A DNA stretch of 64,000 bases from Notolepis coatsorum (GCA_963971535.1 OZ020591.1:11656588-11720587), one strand, 5' to 3'; positions 52,001 to 63,943 are shown, numbered from the stretch's first letter. The notes: generated by a model from the letters alone, not told the origin. Translations and numbers: made by a program.

Positions 52001-52622
52001 TTATCAGTGAATAACCTTCAGACACTAATCTAGATACAGTATTATCAGTTAATAACCTTCAGACACTAATCTAGATACAGTATTATCAGTTAATAACCTT
52101 CAGACACTAATCTAGATACAGTATCATCAGTGAATAACCTTCAGACACTAATCTAGATACAGTATTATCAGTTAATAACCTTCAGACACTAATCTAGATA
52201 CAGTATTATCAGTGAATAACCTTCAGACACTAATCTAGATACAGAATCAGTGAATAACCTTCAGACACTAATCTAGATACAGTATTATCAGTGAATAACC
52301 TTCAGACACTAATCTAGATACAGTATCATCAGTTAATAATCTTCAGACACTAATCTAGATACAGTATTATCAGTTAATAACCTTCAGACACTAATCTAGA
52401 TACAGTATCATCAGTTAATAACCTTCAGACACTAATCTAGATACAGTATTATCAGTGAATAACCTTCAGACACTAATCTAGATACAGTATTATCAGTTAA
52501 TAACCTTCAGACACTAATCTAGATACAGTATTATCAGTGAATAACCTTCAGACACTAATCTAGATACAGTATTATCAGTTAATAACCTTCAGACACTAAT
52601 CTAGATACAGTATTATCAGTTA
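49021..52622 (+). repeat. 41-bp satellite block 5 (4,085-bp HOR unit 2)
   Basis: Same monomer order and same length as block 4. At least one substitution separates them: T at 52340 (TTAATAATCTTC) where block 4 has C at 48255. The two are therefore near-identical but not strictly the same sequence. Confidence 0.95.
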
Positions 52623-53105
52623 TTATTACATGGCGTTTTCACATTCGCCGAAATGCTTGCTTGTGATTGGTCAACAGCCCCCCGACTGCGGTCATTATTT
52701 TTCGATAATGACCGCAGATTTTTCAATAATGACCGCAGAGCGCAGCTGTTGGCAATCAAGCCCACTGACACACACTGCTGCCGGCGATGACAGGGGGCGG
52801 AGCGCCGAGCGGAGCCCGAACACAGCGGAGCCAGAACAGAGCTGCTGCCCGCGCGATAATAATAATCACTTTATTTGGGCTGACAGAGCCACAGAACAAC
52901 TGCGATTTGTCAAATGAATTAGGTATATTGTTAGTAAGTTAGCCATGTAATAAGCGAGATAATGTATAGCCTACTCGGTCATTGTCGCAAAATAATTGAC
53001 CTTCACTCCGTTTAAAACACCTCGGCGCGGCGCCTCGGTATTTTAAACTCCGTGTCGGTCAATTATTTTGCGACAATGACCTCCTAGCCATACATTATCC
53101 CTTAC
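52623..53105 (+). mobile_element. Satellite-embedded foldback element, copy 5
   Basis: Long-arm form like copies 3-4, again 4,085 bp after the previous copy. The satellite that follows resembles the sequence after copies 1-2 rather than after copies 3-4, so this copy marks a switch between higher-order unit types. Confidence 0.8.
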
Positions 53106-56100
53106 ATAACCTTCAGACACTAATCTAGATACAGTATTATCAGTGAATAACCTGACACTAATCTAGATACAGTATTATCAGTTAATAACCTTCAGACACT
53201 AATCTAGATACAGTATCATCAGTGAATAACCTTCAGACACTAATCTAGATACAGTATCATCAGTTAATAACCTTCAGACACTAATCTAGATACAGTATTA
53301 TCAGTGAATAACCTTCAGACACTAATCTAGATACAGTATCATCAGTTAATAACCTTCAGACACTAATCTAGATACAGTATTATCAGTTAATAACCTTCAG
53401 ACACTAATCTAGATACAGTATCATCAGTTAATAACCTTCAGACACTAATCTAGATACAGTATTATCAGTGAATAACCTTCAGACACTAATCTAGATACAG
53501 TATCATCAGTTAATAACCTTCTGACACTAATCTAGATACAGTATTATCAGTTAATAACCTTCAGACACTAATCTAGATACAGTATTATCAGTGAATAACC
53601 TTCAGACACTAATCTAGATACAGTATTATCAGTTAATAACCTTCAGACACTAATCTAGATACAGTATTATCAGTGAATAACCTTCAGACACTAATCTAGA
53701 TACAGTATCATCAGTTAATAACCTTCAGACACTAATCTAGATACAGTATTATCAGTGAATAACCTTCAGACACTAATCTAGATACAGTATTATCAGTGAA
53801 TAACCTTCAGACACTAATCTAGATGCAGTATTATCAGTGAATAACCTTCAGACACTAATCTAGATGCAGTATTATCAGTGAATAACTTTCCGACACTAAT
53901 CTAGATGCAGTATTATCAGTTAATAACCTTCAGACACTAATCTAGATACAGTATTATCAGTGAATAACCTTCAGACACTAATCTAGATACAGTATTATCA
54001 GTGAATAACCTTCAGACACTAATCTAGATGCAGTATTATCAGTGAATAACTTTCCGACACTAATCTAGATGCAGTATTATCAGTGAATAACCTTCAGACA
54101 CTAATCTAGATACAGTATTATCAGTGAATAACCTTCAGACACTAATCTAGATACAGTATTATCAGTTAATAACCTTCAGACACTAATCTAGATACAGTAT
54201 TATCAGTGAATAACCTTCAGACACTAATCTAGATACAGTATTATCAGTGAATAACCTTCAGACACTAATCTAGATACAGTATTATCAGTGAATAACCTTC
54301 AGACACTAATCTAGATGCAGTATTATCAGTGAATAACTTTCCGACACTAATCTAGATGCAGTATTATCAGTTAATAACCTTCAGACACTAATCTAGATAC
54401 AGTATTATCAGTGAATAACCTTCAGACACTAATCTAGATACAGTATTATCAGTGAATAACCTTCAGACACTAATCTAGATGCAGTATTATCAGTGAATAA
54501 CTTTCCGACACTAATCTAGATGCAGTATTATCAGTGAATAACCTTCAGACACTAATCTAGATACAGTATTATCAGTGAATAACCTTCAGACACTAATCTA
54601 GATACAGTATTATCAGTTAATAACCTTCAGACACTAATCTAGATACAGTATTATCAGTGAATAACCTTCAGACACTAATCTAGATACAGTATTATCAGTG
54701 AATAACCTTCAGACACTAATCTAGATACAGTATTATCAGTTAATAACCTGACACTAATCTAGACACTGTATTATCAGTGAATAACCTTCAGACACTAATC
54801 TAGACACTGTATTATCAGTTAATAACCTTCAGACACTAATCTAGATACAGTATTATCAGTGAATAACCTTCAGACACTAATCTAGATACAGTATTATCAG
54901 TTAATAACCTGACACTAATCTAGATACAGTATTATCAGTGAATAACCTTCAGACACTAATCTAGATACAGTATTATCAGTTAATAACCTGACACTAATCT
55001 AGATACAGTATTATCAGTTAATAACCTTCTGACACTAATCTAGATACAGTATTATCAGTTAATAACCTGACACTAATCTAGATACAGTATTATCAGTGAA
55101 TAACCTTCAGACACTAATCTAGACACTGTATTATCAGTTAATAACCTTCAGACACTAATCTAGATACAGTATTATCAGTGAATAACCTTCAGACACTAAT
55201 CTAGATACAGTATCATCAGTGAATAACCTTCAGACACTAATCTAGATACAGTATTATCAGTTAATAACCTTCTGACACTAATCTAGATACAGTATCATCA
55301 GTAAATAACCTTCTGACACTAATCTAGATACAGTATTATCAGTGAATAACCTTCAGACACTAATCTAGATACAGTATTATCAGTGAATAACCTTCAGACA
55401 CTAATCTAGATACAGTATTATCAGTGAATAACCTTCAGACACTAATCTAGATACAGTATCATCAGTTAATAACCTTCAGACACTAATCTAGATACAGTAT
55501 TATCAGTGAATAACCTTCAGACACTAATCTAGACACAGTATTATCAGTGAATAACCTTCAGACACTAATCTGGATACAGTATTATCAGTGAATAACCTTC
55601 AGACACTAATCTAGATACAGTATTATCAGTGAATAACCTTCAGACACTAATCTAGATACAGTATTATCAGTGAATAACCTTCAGACACTAATCTAGATAC
55701 AGTATTATCAGTGAATAACCTTCAGACACTAATCTAGATACAGTATTATCAGTGAATAACCTTCAGACACTAATCTAGATACAGTATCATCAGTGAATAA
55801 CCTTCAGACACTAATCTAGATACAGTATTATCAGTGAATAACCTTCAGACACTAATCTAGATACAGTATTATCAGTGAATAACCTTCTGACACTAATCTA
55901 GATACAGTATTATCAGTGAATAACCTTCAGACACTAATCTAGATACAGTATCATCAGTGAATAACCTTCAGACACTAATCTAGATACAGTATTATCAGTG
56001 AATAACCTTCAGACACTAATCTAGATACAGTATTATCAGTGAATAACCTTCAGACACTAATCTAGATACAGTATTATCAGTGAATAACCTTCAGACACTA

Positions 56101-59100
56101 ATCTAGATACAGTATTATCAGTGAATAACCTTCAGACACTAATCTAGATACAGTATTATCAGTGAATAACCTTCAGACACTAATCTAGATGCAGTATTAT
56201 CAGTGAATAACCTTCAGACACTAATCTAGATACAGTATTATCAGTGAATAACCTTCAGACACTAATCTAGATACAGTATTATCAGTGAATAACCTTCAGA
56301 CACTAATCTAGATGCAGTATTATCAGTGAATAACTTTCCGACACTAATCTAGATGCAGTATTATCAGTGAATAACCTTCAGACACTAATCTAGATACAGT
56401 ATTATCAGTGAATAACCTTCAGACACTAATCTAGATACAGTATTATCAGTGAATAACCTTCAGACACTAATCTAGATACAGTATTATCAGTGAATAACCT
56501 TCAGACACTAATCTAGATACAGTATTATCAGTGAATAACCTTCAGACACTAATCTAGATACAGTATTATCAGTTAATAACCTGACACTAATCTAGACACT
56601 GTATTATCAGTGAATAACCTTCAGACACTAATCTAGACACTGTATTATCAGTTAATAACCTTCAGACACTAATCTAGATACAGTATTATCAGTGAATAAC
56701 CTTCAGACACTAATCTAGATACAGTATTATCAGTTAATAACCTGACACTAATCTAGATACAGTATTATCAGTGAATAACCTTCAGACACTAATCTAGATA
56801 CAGTATTATCAGTTAATAACCTGACACTAATCTAGATACAGTATTATCAGTTAATAACCTTCTGACACTAATCTAGATACAGTATTATCAGTTAATAACC
56901 TGACACTAATCTAGATACAGTATTATCAGTGAATAACCTTCAGACACTAATCTAGACACTGTATTATCAGTTAATAACCTTCAGACACTAATCTAGATAC
57001 AGTATTATCAGTGAATAACCTTCAGACACTAATCTAGATACAGTATCATCAGTGAATAACCTTCAGACACTAATCTAGATACAGTATTATCAGTTAATAA
57101 CCTTCTGACACTAATCTAGATACAGTATCATCAGTAAATAACCTTCTGACACTAATCTAGATACAGTATTATCAGTGAATAACCTTCAGACACTAATCTA
57201 GATACAGTATTATCAGTGAATAACCTTCAGACACTAATCTAGATACAGTATTATCAGTGAATAACCTTCAGACACTAATCTAGATACAGTATCATCAGTT
57301 AATAACCTTCAGACACTAATCTAGATACAGTATTATCAGTGAATAACCTTCAGACACTAATCTAGACACAGTATTATCAGTGAATAACCTTCAGACACTA
57401 ATCTGGATACAGTATTATCAGTGAATAACCTTCAGACACTAATCTAGATACAGTATTATCAGTGAATAACCTTCAGACACTAATCTAGATACAGTATTAT
57501 CAGTGAATAACCTTCAGACACTAATCTAGATACAGTATTATCAGTGAATAACCTTCAGACACTAATCTAGATACAGTATTATCAGTGAATAACCTTCAGA
57601 CACTAATCTAGATACAGTATCATCAGTGAATAACCTTCAGACACTAATCTAGATACAGTATTATCAGTGAATAACCTTCAGACACTAATCTAGATACAGT
57701 ATTATCAGTGAATAACCTTCTGACACTAATCTAGATACAGTATTATCAGTGAATAACCTTCAGACACTAATCTAGATACAGTATCATCAGTGAATAACCT
57801 TCAGACACTAATCTAGATACAGTATTATCAGTGAATAACCTTCAGACACTAATCTAGATACAGTATTATCAGTGAATAACCTTCAGACACTAATCTAGAT
57901 ACAGTATTATCAGTGAATAACCTTCAGACACTAATCTAGATACAGTATTATCAGTGAATAACCTTCAGACACTAATCTAGATACAGTATTATCAGTGAAT
58001 AACCTTCAGACACTAATCTAGATACAGTATCATCAGTGAATAACCTTCAGACACTAATCTAGATACAGTATTATCAGTGAATAACCTTCAGACACTAATC
58101 TAGATACAGTATTATCAGTGAATAACCTTCAGACACTAATCTAGATACAGTATTATCAGTGAATAACCTTCAGACACTAATCTAGATACAGTATTATCAG
58201 TGAATAACCTTCAGACACTAATCTAGATACAGTATCATCAGTTAATAACCTTCAGACACTAATCTAGATACAGTATTATCAGTGAATAACCTTCAGACAC
58301 TAATCTAGATACAGTATCATCAGTTAATAACCTTCAGACACTAATCTAGATACAGTATCATCAGTTAATAACCTTCAGACACTAATCTAGATACAGTATT
58401 ATCAGTTAATAACCTTCAGACACTAATCTAGATACAGTATTATCAGTTAATAACCTTCTGACACTAATCTAGATACAGTATTATCAGTGAATAACCTTCA
58501 GACACTAATCTAGATACAGTATTATCAGTGAATAACCTTCAGACACTAATCTAGATACAGTATTATCAGTGAATAACCTTCAGACACTAATCTAGATACA
58601 GTATCATCAGTGAATAACCTTCAGACACTAATCTAGATACAGTATTATCAGTGAATAACCTTCAGACACTAATCTAGATACAGTATTATCAGTGAATAAC
58701 CTTCAGACACTAATCTAGATACAGTATTATCAGTGAATAACCTTCAGACACTAATCTAGATACAGTATTATCAATGAATAACTTTCCGACACTAATCTAG
58801 ATGCAGTATTATCAGTTAATAACCTTCAGACACTAATCTAGATACAGTATCATCAGTGAATAACCTTCAGACACTAATCTAGACACTGTATTATCAGTTA
58901 ATAACCCCCTGACATGAATCTAGATGCAGTATTAACGGTTAATAACATTCTGACAGTAATCTAGATACTGTATTATCAGTTAATAACCTTCTGACAGTAA
59001 TCTAGATACTGTATTATCAGTTAATAACCTTCTGACACTAATCTAGATACATTATTATTAGTGAATAGCTTTCTGACATTATCAGTATAGGTATTATCTG

Positions 59101-59103
59101 TGA
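53106..59103 (+). repeat. 41-bp satellite block 6 with degenerate right margin
   Basis: Contains a tandem duplication at an offset of 1,833 bp: the TCTGGATACAG monomer at 55571 recurs at 57404, and the AACCTTCTGACAC monomer at 55881 recurs at 57714, with matching clusters of 38-bp monomers near 54.73-55.08 and 56.58-56.91 kb. From about 58.89 kb the monomers decay (AACCCCCTGACATG, ATTAACGGTTAATAAC, CTGACAGTAATC). Confidence 0.95.
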
Positions 59104-59558
59104 TTATTACATGGCGTTTTCACATTCGCCGAAATGCTTGCTTGTGATTGGTCAATAGCGCTCGTCAGAGGTCCGATATTACTCGATAACGGACCTCTGC
59201 CGAACAATAATGACCGCTGTGCGCAGCTGGACCAATCAAGCCCACTACACACACTGTATCAGTGCTGCTCAGCATATGCACAGCTGCACTCAGTCATGCA
59301 ATCAGACCACAGACCTGCCGATAATAATAATCACTTTATTTGGGCTGACAGAGCCACAGAACAACTGCGTCTGCATTTGATCTCGTCTTGTCGATGAATT
59401 AGGTATATTGTTAGTAAGTTAGCCATGTAATAAGCGGGATAATGTATAGCCTATACTCGGTCATTGTCGCAAAATAATTGACCTTCACTGACGTTTAAAA
59501 CTCTGTGTCGGTCAATTATTTTGCGACAATGACCTCATAGCTATACATTATCCCTTAC
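59104..59558 (+). mobile_element. Embedded foldback element, diverged edge copy
   Basis: The same element at the array margin but clearly older. It keeps TTATTACATGGC / GCCATGTAATAA (59422-59433), the TAATAATAATCACTTTATTT block and the long-arm hairpin. The middle is rearranged (GAGGTCCGATATTACTCGATAACGG-type hairpin in place of the GACCGCAG one) and the GC-rich core of the 3' hairpin is missing. The right junction (CTTACATAACCTT) is identical to the interior copies, so all six descend from one insertion. Confidence 0.78.
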
Positions 59559-59620
59559 ATAACCTTCTGACAGTAATCTAGATACGGTATCATCAATGAA
59601 TAATCTTCCTACAGTAAAAG
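59559..59620 (+). repeat. Right margin of the 41-bp satellite
   Basis: About one and a half degenerate monomers (CTGACAGTAATCTAGATACG, then ATCAATGAATAATCTTCC), then the match is lost. Confidence 0.8.
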
Positions 59621-59745
59621 CGCTATATAAATGCATTCTATACCATTTCTACTGTCTGAACAGTAAGAAGCATTTTGTATGAAAGTATTCTGTACTTCTG
59701 TATGACAACTATTAAAGAAACTTGAAACTTGAAACTTGAAGGTTC
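59621..59745 (+). repeat. LINE/SINE-like 3' end with ACTTGAA tail
   Basis: AAAGCGCTATATAAATGCATT followed about 80 bp later by ATTAAAGAAACTTGAAACTTG. Short direct repeats of AAACTTG at a 3' end are typical of non-LTR retroelements with microsatellite tails. The body cannot be assigned. Confidence 0.4.
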
Positions 59746-60166
59746 TCTAATGTATCATAATGTTTTTTGGATTATCTCACCCTCCTGCTTACCAGTGTGC
59801 ATATCCCAAAAACAGGTCACACTAATTGCCCTAAAGTACCCTATAGCACCACAAAAGACTAGAATTCAGCGAACTTAGTGAAGGAAATAATCTTTATAGC
59901 AGAATTATTTGTTTATTGATGTAATAGGTCTATTATCCCTGTGTGCGATTGTCATTGAGAAAATACTTCCGTCACCAACACACGCTCATAATACAACAAT
60001 ATCAAGTAGCCTATACAAGACTGTTCAGAGCAGTGTGGGCGGCGAAGCAAACACATAATACTGCATAGTTCTGGAAACATAACTTAAAAAAAACAAAAAC
60101 ACAGTCCTTCAATAGCACTGGATCACACGGTGACACCCACAGGTCCTCCATACGTCAAGGCCGCTC
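59746..60166. other. Intergenic, nothing recognised
   Basis: AT-rich single-copy-looking sequence without a credible reading frame, RNA gene or element end. Confidence 0.5.
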
Positions 60167-60235
60167 TTAACCCTTTCACTGCCACACGACAGAAGGTTAG
60201 CCCTTTACTATTACGTGTGGCAGTGAAAGGGTTAA
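60167..60235. mobile_element. TTAA-flanked hairpin MITE (piggyBac-like), copy A
   Basis: TTAA (60167-60170), then CCCTTTCACTGCCACAC, and in inverted form GTGTGGCAGTGAAAGGG followed by TTAA (60232-60235). The body is 61 bp. TTAA target duplication and ends starting CCC are the signature of piggyBac-superfamily elements. An extra GGTTAGCCCTTTACT in the centre looks like a partial internal repeat of the end. Confidence 0.65.
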
Positions 60236-60478
60236 CACATGAGCAAAACAAACCTCTCCATCCATTCATTAGAAAAGCGACTCCCAACATACTAACTCCA
60301 CACCACGGTCCACTCTTAAGCAACGTTGATCGTCATCTCATACACAACTGCGTGTTCGATCCACCGTCGAGACAAACAAACGAAAAGTACCGTTCATCAT
60401 TTCATCAACAGTAACTCCATATTTTTTTCGACAAAGGGATACACGTACATTTATACATTTGACAAAATATACCAGCGT

Positions 60479-60500
60479 CCCCCCCCCCCCCCCCCCCCCC
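60479..60500. repeat. Poly-C run
   Basis: 22 consecutive C. Length is likely variable and prone to sequencing error. Confidence 0.9.
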
Positions 60501-60698
60501 GTTAGCATGTGTGGCAGTGCTGAGAAGGGACATCCGTCTTGTCTGTCATTTTACGCTCCCAGTTTTGGTTACCCTGCTGTTATGTTTGGATACTTTCTGT
60601 GGAAATTATTGATACAAAAATATTTTTTCCATTGTTTACACTTCCATATTCCACGGCAGTTTTCTAGCTGCCCGTCGACCGTTGACACAGGAGAATAG

Positions 60699-61071
60699 CT
60701 AAATACTAGGGATGCTCGATATTGGCTTTTTACCGATACCGATATACCGATATTGTCCAACTCTTAATTTCCGATACCGATATCAACCGATACAGATATA
60801 TGCAGGGTTTCCCCCCCAAAAAACGGAATAATTTCAGGTAATTAACATTACATATATCTCTTGTTGTGGAATTAACACAACATTATGCATACTTTTGACA
60901 ATAAATAAAATCAGAATTTGTTCTTACTTGCTTGCCTGAGTAAATAAAGGTTATAGAAATGTACAAAAAAAGATATATATATATATTTTTTGAAAAACGG
61001 TACAGATATTTTCCAATATCACATTTTAATGCCAATATCGGCCGATAATATCGGACATCCCTACTAAACAC
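60699..61071. mobile_element. hAT-type MITE with 8-bp target duplication
   Basis: Element 60707-61063 (357 bp) starts TAGGGATGCTCGATATTGGC and ends in the inverted form GGACATCCCTA. Terminal repeats agree as TAGGGATG-x-x-CGATATT. Flanks CTAAATAC (60699-60706) and CTAAACAC (61064-61071) are an 8-bp duplication with one mismatch, as expected of hAT transposons. Sub-terminal CCGATACCGATATC repeats are present and there is no transposase. Open frames here are incidental. Confidence 0.82.
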
Positions 61072-61330
61072 GCACCGATACATGTACATTATTAAAAACA
61101 GCTGTCCCCGGCCTCTTCCCTGGAGACTTGTATGAATCGTGAATATAAAAAAGGCACAGCGGTGGAAAAACACTGAACGATGTCGACGGAGAGCGGCTTC
61201 TCGATATGACAATGAAGTCACCGACGTACGCTGGATACGCACCTCGGTGTCGAGGGAAGACCCGCGTATCTTCTCTGTGAGTTCACAGCCCGAGAGAGAG
61301 GGGCCAGATCCATCGGAAAGTGTATTAACA
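61072..61330. other. Intergenic, no gene recognised
   Basis: Moderately CpG-rich (GTCGACGGAGAGCGGC, ACGTACGCTGGATACGC) with a 109-codon plus-strand frame starting at 61139. No domain is recognisable and no splice-site context is convincing. Confidence 0.4.
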
Positions 61331-61433
61331 GATTGCAGAATGGGTACAATACAGTACGGCTCAATACACACAATTGTTAAGGGGATGCAGACCAGAGAAA
61401 GACTTTCGTCTTGTTTACATCAGGGTCCCCCAT
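61331..61433. repeat. Dispersed ~103-bp repeat, copy 3
   Basis: Nearly identical to 1404-1507, with different flanks on both sides. Starts CAGATTGCAGAATGGG and ends AGGGTCCCCCATT. Confidence 0.8.
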
Positions 61434-62044
61434 TTTCAATTCATCATAACATACAGACATACAGATAGACATCAAGCCATCCGTTATTTCTGTCCATCGA
61501 CGTCTTATTCTTAATTACTTTGCAGTGCGCTGCACATGTCTTGTCTGTTGGACCGGGTTGATCTGCAGCCAGATTCATATTCATTTTGACAAACCGAACA
61601 TTCAAGTGGGCTGAACCGTTTAGAACTGATGGACACACCGTTTGGCACGGAGGGAGCTTCGCTCCCGTCTGTTTGATCAAGCGGAGCAAACATTTGATGC
61701 GCTCATTGGGTAGAGAAACTCATAAAAGATGCGACTTTAGCGATATACATAATTATTATATATATTCTTTTGTTCGGTTCTAATTCCAAACGATAATTGT
61801 CTCTGCCTGTTTCGATACGGATGAGTCTGGCCGCTCCCTGAGAGGCGACGGGGACCCGGCCATCAGATTGCTTCAAACGTACAACGTCCTCCCCGTCTGA
61901 GAATAAGGCAAGAGGTCCTAAAACGCTGACGTTGGGTCTTTGGTCGTGTGCTGCTGCTACGCTGCTGCTGGTGCAAAGGAACACAGCGTGTAAACATCCT
62001 GCGTCTGTCTGGGTGAACAACAACCATAACATGTCAACCATCAT
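61434..62044. other. Intergenic; unassigned minus-strand open frame
   Basis: A 113-codon minus-strand frame spans 61703-62044. Its middle (about residues 25-90) has a balanced, globular-looking composition, while the end reads into AT-rich DNA. No family was recognised and no clean splice sites were seen, so it is left as an unassigned frame. Confidence 0.3.
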
Positions 62045-62054
62045 ATGAACGACA

Positions 62055-62147
62055 TGCTAGAGAGAGAGAGAATCAGAGAGAAGGGGAGACAGAGAGAGAG
62101 ACAGGTGTGTGTGTGTGTGGTGGGGGGGGGGGGGGGGGGGGGGGGGG
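62055..62147. repeat. GA, GT and poly-G simple repeats
   Basis: GAGAGA-rich stretch, then (GT)n, then 26 consecutive G (62122-62147). Confidence 0.9.
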
Positions 62148-63200
62148 CTGTCCAGAAGTTGTGGTCAGGGTGATGTAGTTCCTTCACCGGGGTATAGGGG
62201 GCAGTGGAGGAGCTCCTCTCTCCTTTTTACCAGAGCCTGGGGAGAAACAAAGCTATATTAACACTTTTTTATTAGCGGTCTGAATTCATATTTCATCAAC
62301 CGAGTCTACCGTTGGTAAACCTGCCCCGCCAGGCGCTCAGATGTGAAAAAAGCGCCCCCTATCGTCTCCCAGATGGTAATGCACCCTTTTGGATTGGACT
62401 CAATGAAAATGGATGAGAAAAAAAAACTCCGGAATCCACATTTTACTTCTCACGCATGTAACCGGAGCCGATCAGATTCATTCTGAACCCTCAGCACAGC
62501 GTGTAATATGTGTTTTACAGTATACGCGTTGGATCAATAAAAGGATCGATTTTTGGAATGGCGATCAGGAATTGGAATAATCCATTTGGATACCATCTGA
62601 TCTCAGGTAAGGAATCTATTTTACCAGTCATAGGATAATCAGACCTGTTTTCACGGAGATATAAGCTTTTCCCCTATAATGTGATATGGCTGTTTGACTG
62701 TAAGATCGATCAGGAACTGAGAGAATCGATTTTCAGCGTGCGGCACCAGCGTGCACACGTACACATACGGTATACTATCGATAATCTAGCGTTTATTTGA
62801 AAACGATTCATAAATAGGCCGAAAAATGACAACGTTCTAGAATATTACAGTACAGGGCGATTATCATGGAATCTTTTTTTCCCCTTGAAAACAAGGGCTT
62901 TTCAAAATTCTATAAAACAGAAATGAACCAATAAAAAAACAATCTGCTTCGACAATGTTGACTGGAAATGAGTCATTGATAAGCGACGGGCAGATTAGAC
63001 ACATAGCCATAATTTAAAACATAGATTAGGCAATATTAATGCTAACATTGAAGTGGATGGTGGGCATTCAAGCACTAAATGTGCGCCCCCTGCTGGGCAC
63101 TGAAAGTGTTAATGATCTCCTCAAGGGGGTTTATATGCAGCGATAGCACAGTTCTTTCTTGGGTGGGTTAGAGAGGCCTCTGAAACAGTGTGAACGCTCC
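62148..63200. other. Intergenic, nothing recognised
   Basis: AT-rich sequence with small motifs such as GCGCCCCCTATCG and GTGCGCCCCCTGCTGG that recur in fish genomes. No gene or element boundaries could be supported. Confidence 0.5.
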
Positions 63201-63201
63201 C

Positions 63202-63285
63202 TTAACCCTTTCACTGCCACACGACATAACCTTCTGTGTATTGTCGCGGTGAAAGGGTTTGGTAGTGTGGCAGTGAAAGGGTTAA
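63202..63285. mobile_element. TTAA-flanked hairpin MITE (piggyBac-like), copy B
   Basis: TTAA (63202-63205), CCCTTTCACTGCCACAC, and the inverted end GTGTGGCAGTGAAAGGG before TTAA (63282-63285). The body is 76 bp. The right arm carries the end twice (GTCGCGGTGAAAGGG, then TTTGGTAGTGTGGCAGTG). The second version, reversed, matches the ACTACCAAAC unit of the minisatellite at 1651-2022. Confidence 0.68.
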
Positions 63286-63341
63286 ACCAACTCAAATGAA
63301 CAGTGGTGGAAAGGAGGGCTGTGCCGAATGTCATGTTTCTA

Positions 63342-63386
63342 ACATTCAAAGCTTCTATTGAAGTATTCGAAAGAAGCTTTGAATGT
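63342..63386. repeat. 15-bp perfect inverted repeat
   Basis: ACATTCAAAGCTTCT (63342-63356) and AGAAGCTTTGAATGT (63372-63386) around a 15-base loop containing TATTCGAA. Probably a very small MITE or foldback remnant. Confidence 0.7.
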
Positions 63387-63466
63387 CTGTCGTCATATTT
63401 TATGACTTATTTATATCCTCAAACTAAATCCTCAATTTGAATAAAGTGATTAATCTGATTAAATGA

Positions 63467-63943
63467 TAAATTGTTTTGTTTGATCCACTTTTTCTCCCAT
63501 TTTCTATTTTTCTCCCATCCCAATTTCGTATTTCCAATTCTCCCCTCCCCTGTCTCGAACGCTGCTAGACTATGCCTCCCACTGGTCGGCTGTAGTGAGG
63601 ATAGAAGCCTTGCATCACGCGTCCCCTCCGGTACACGAGGAGGCAGCCTGTTGCATCTTTTCACCTGAACAGCGCAATCTCTCAGTGGCGAGGAGTAGCG
63701 CGTGGGAGGCTCACGCTGCCCCCGATACTTCCTGATTCTGCTGTACAGGCGCACCAACCGACCTGTAGGAGTCGCTGTCCACAACGTCCAATCCCCACCC
63801 CCGGCTTTCCCACCCCCTAACACTGCCAATTGTATTAGTATGAACGACCAGCCAAGCCGGTAGCAACGCCGAGAGCTGGGCTCGAACCCAGCATCTCCTG
63901 CGTTAGTGGCGAGCGCCTTGCCCACTGCGCCACTCATCCGCCC
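63467..63943 (-). mobile_element. tRNA-derived SINE (family B), copy 2
   Basis: On the minus strand the head is GGGCGGATGAGTGGCGCAGT with A box TGGCGCAGTGG and an intact B box GGTTCGAGCCC, followed by the body shared with 15030-15500. Possible 7-bp target duplication TAAATGA (63460-63466, 63944-63950). Better preserved than copy 1, so it gives the clearer view of the tRNA-like promoter. Confidence 0.85.

Noticed and set aside
15501..59103. A CRISPR-like array
   Set aside because: The 41-bp monomers are contiguous with no unique spacers, and the context is a vertebrate genome.
14968..59620. A CENP-B-box-containing centromeric satellite
   Set aside because: No CENP-B box-like motif was seen in the monomer; a centromere role cannot be claimed from sequence alone.
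60883..61371. A 162-codon minus-strand frame
   Set aside because: It lies across the hAT-type MITE and the dispersed repeat and has low-complexity composition.
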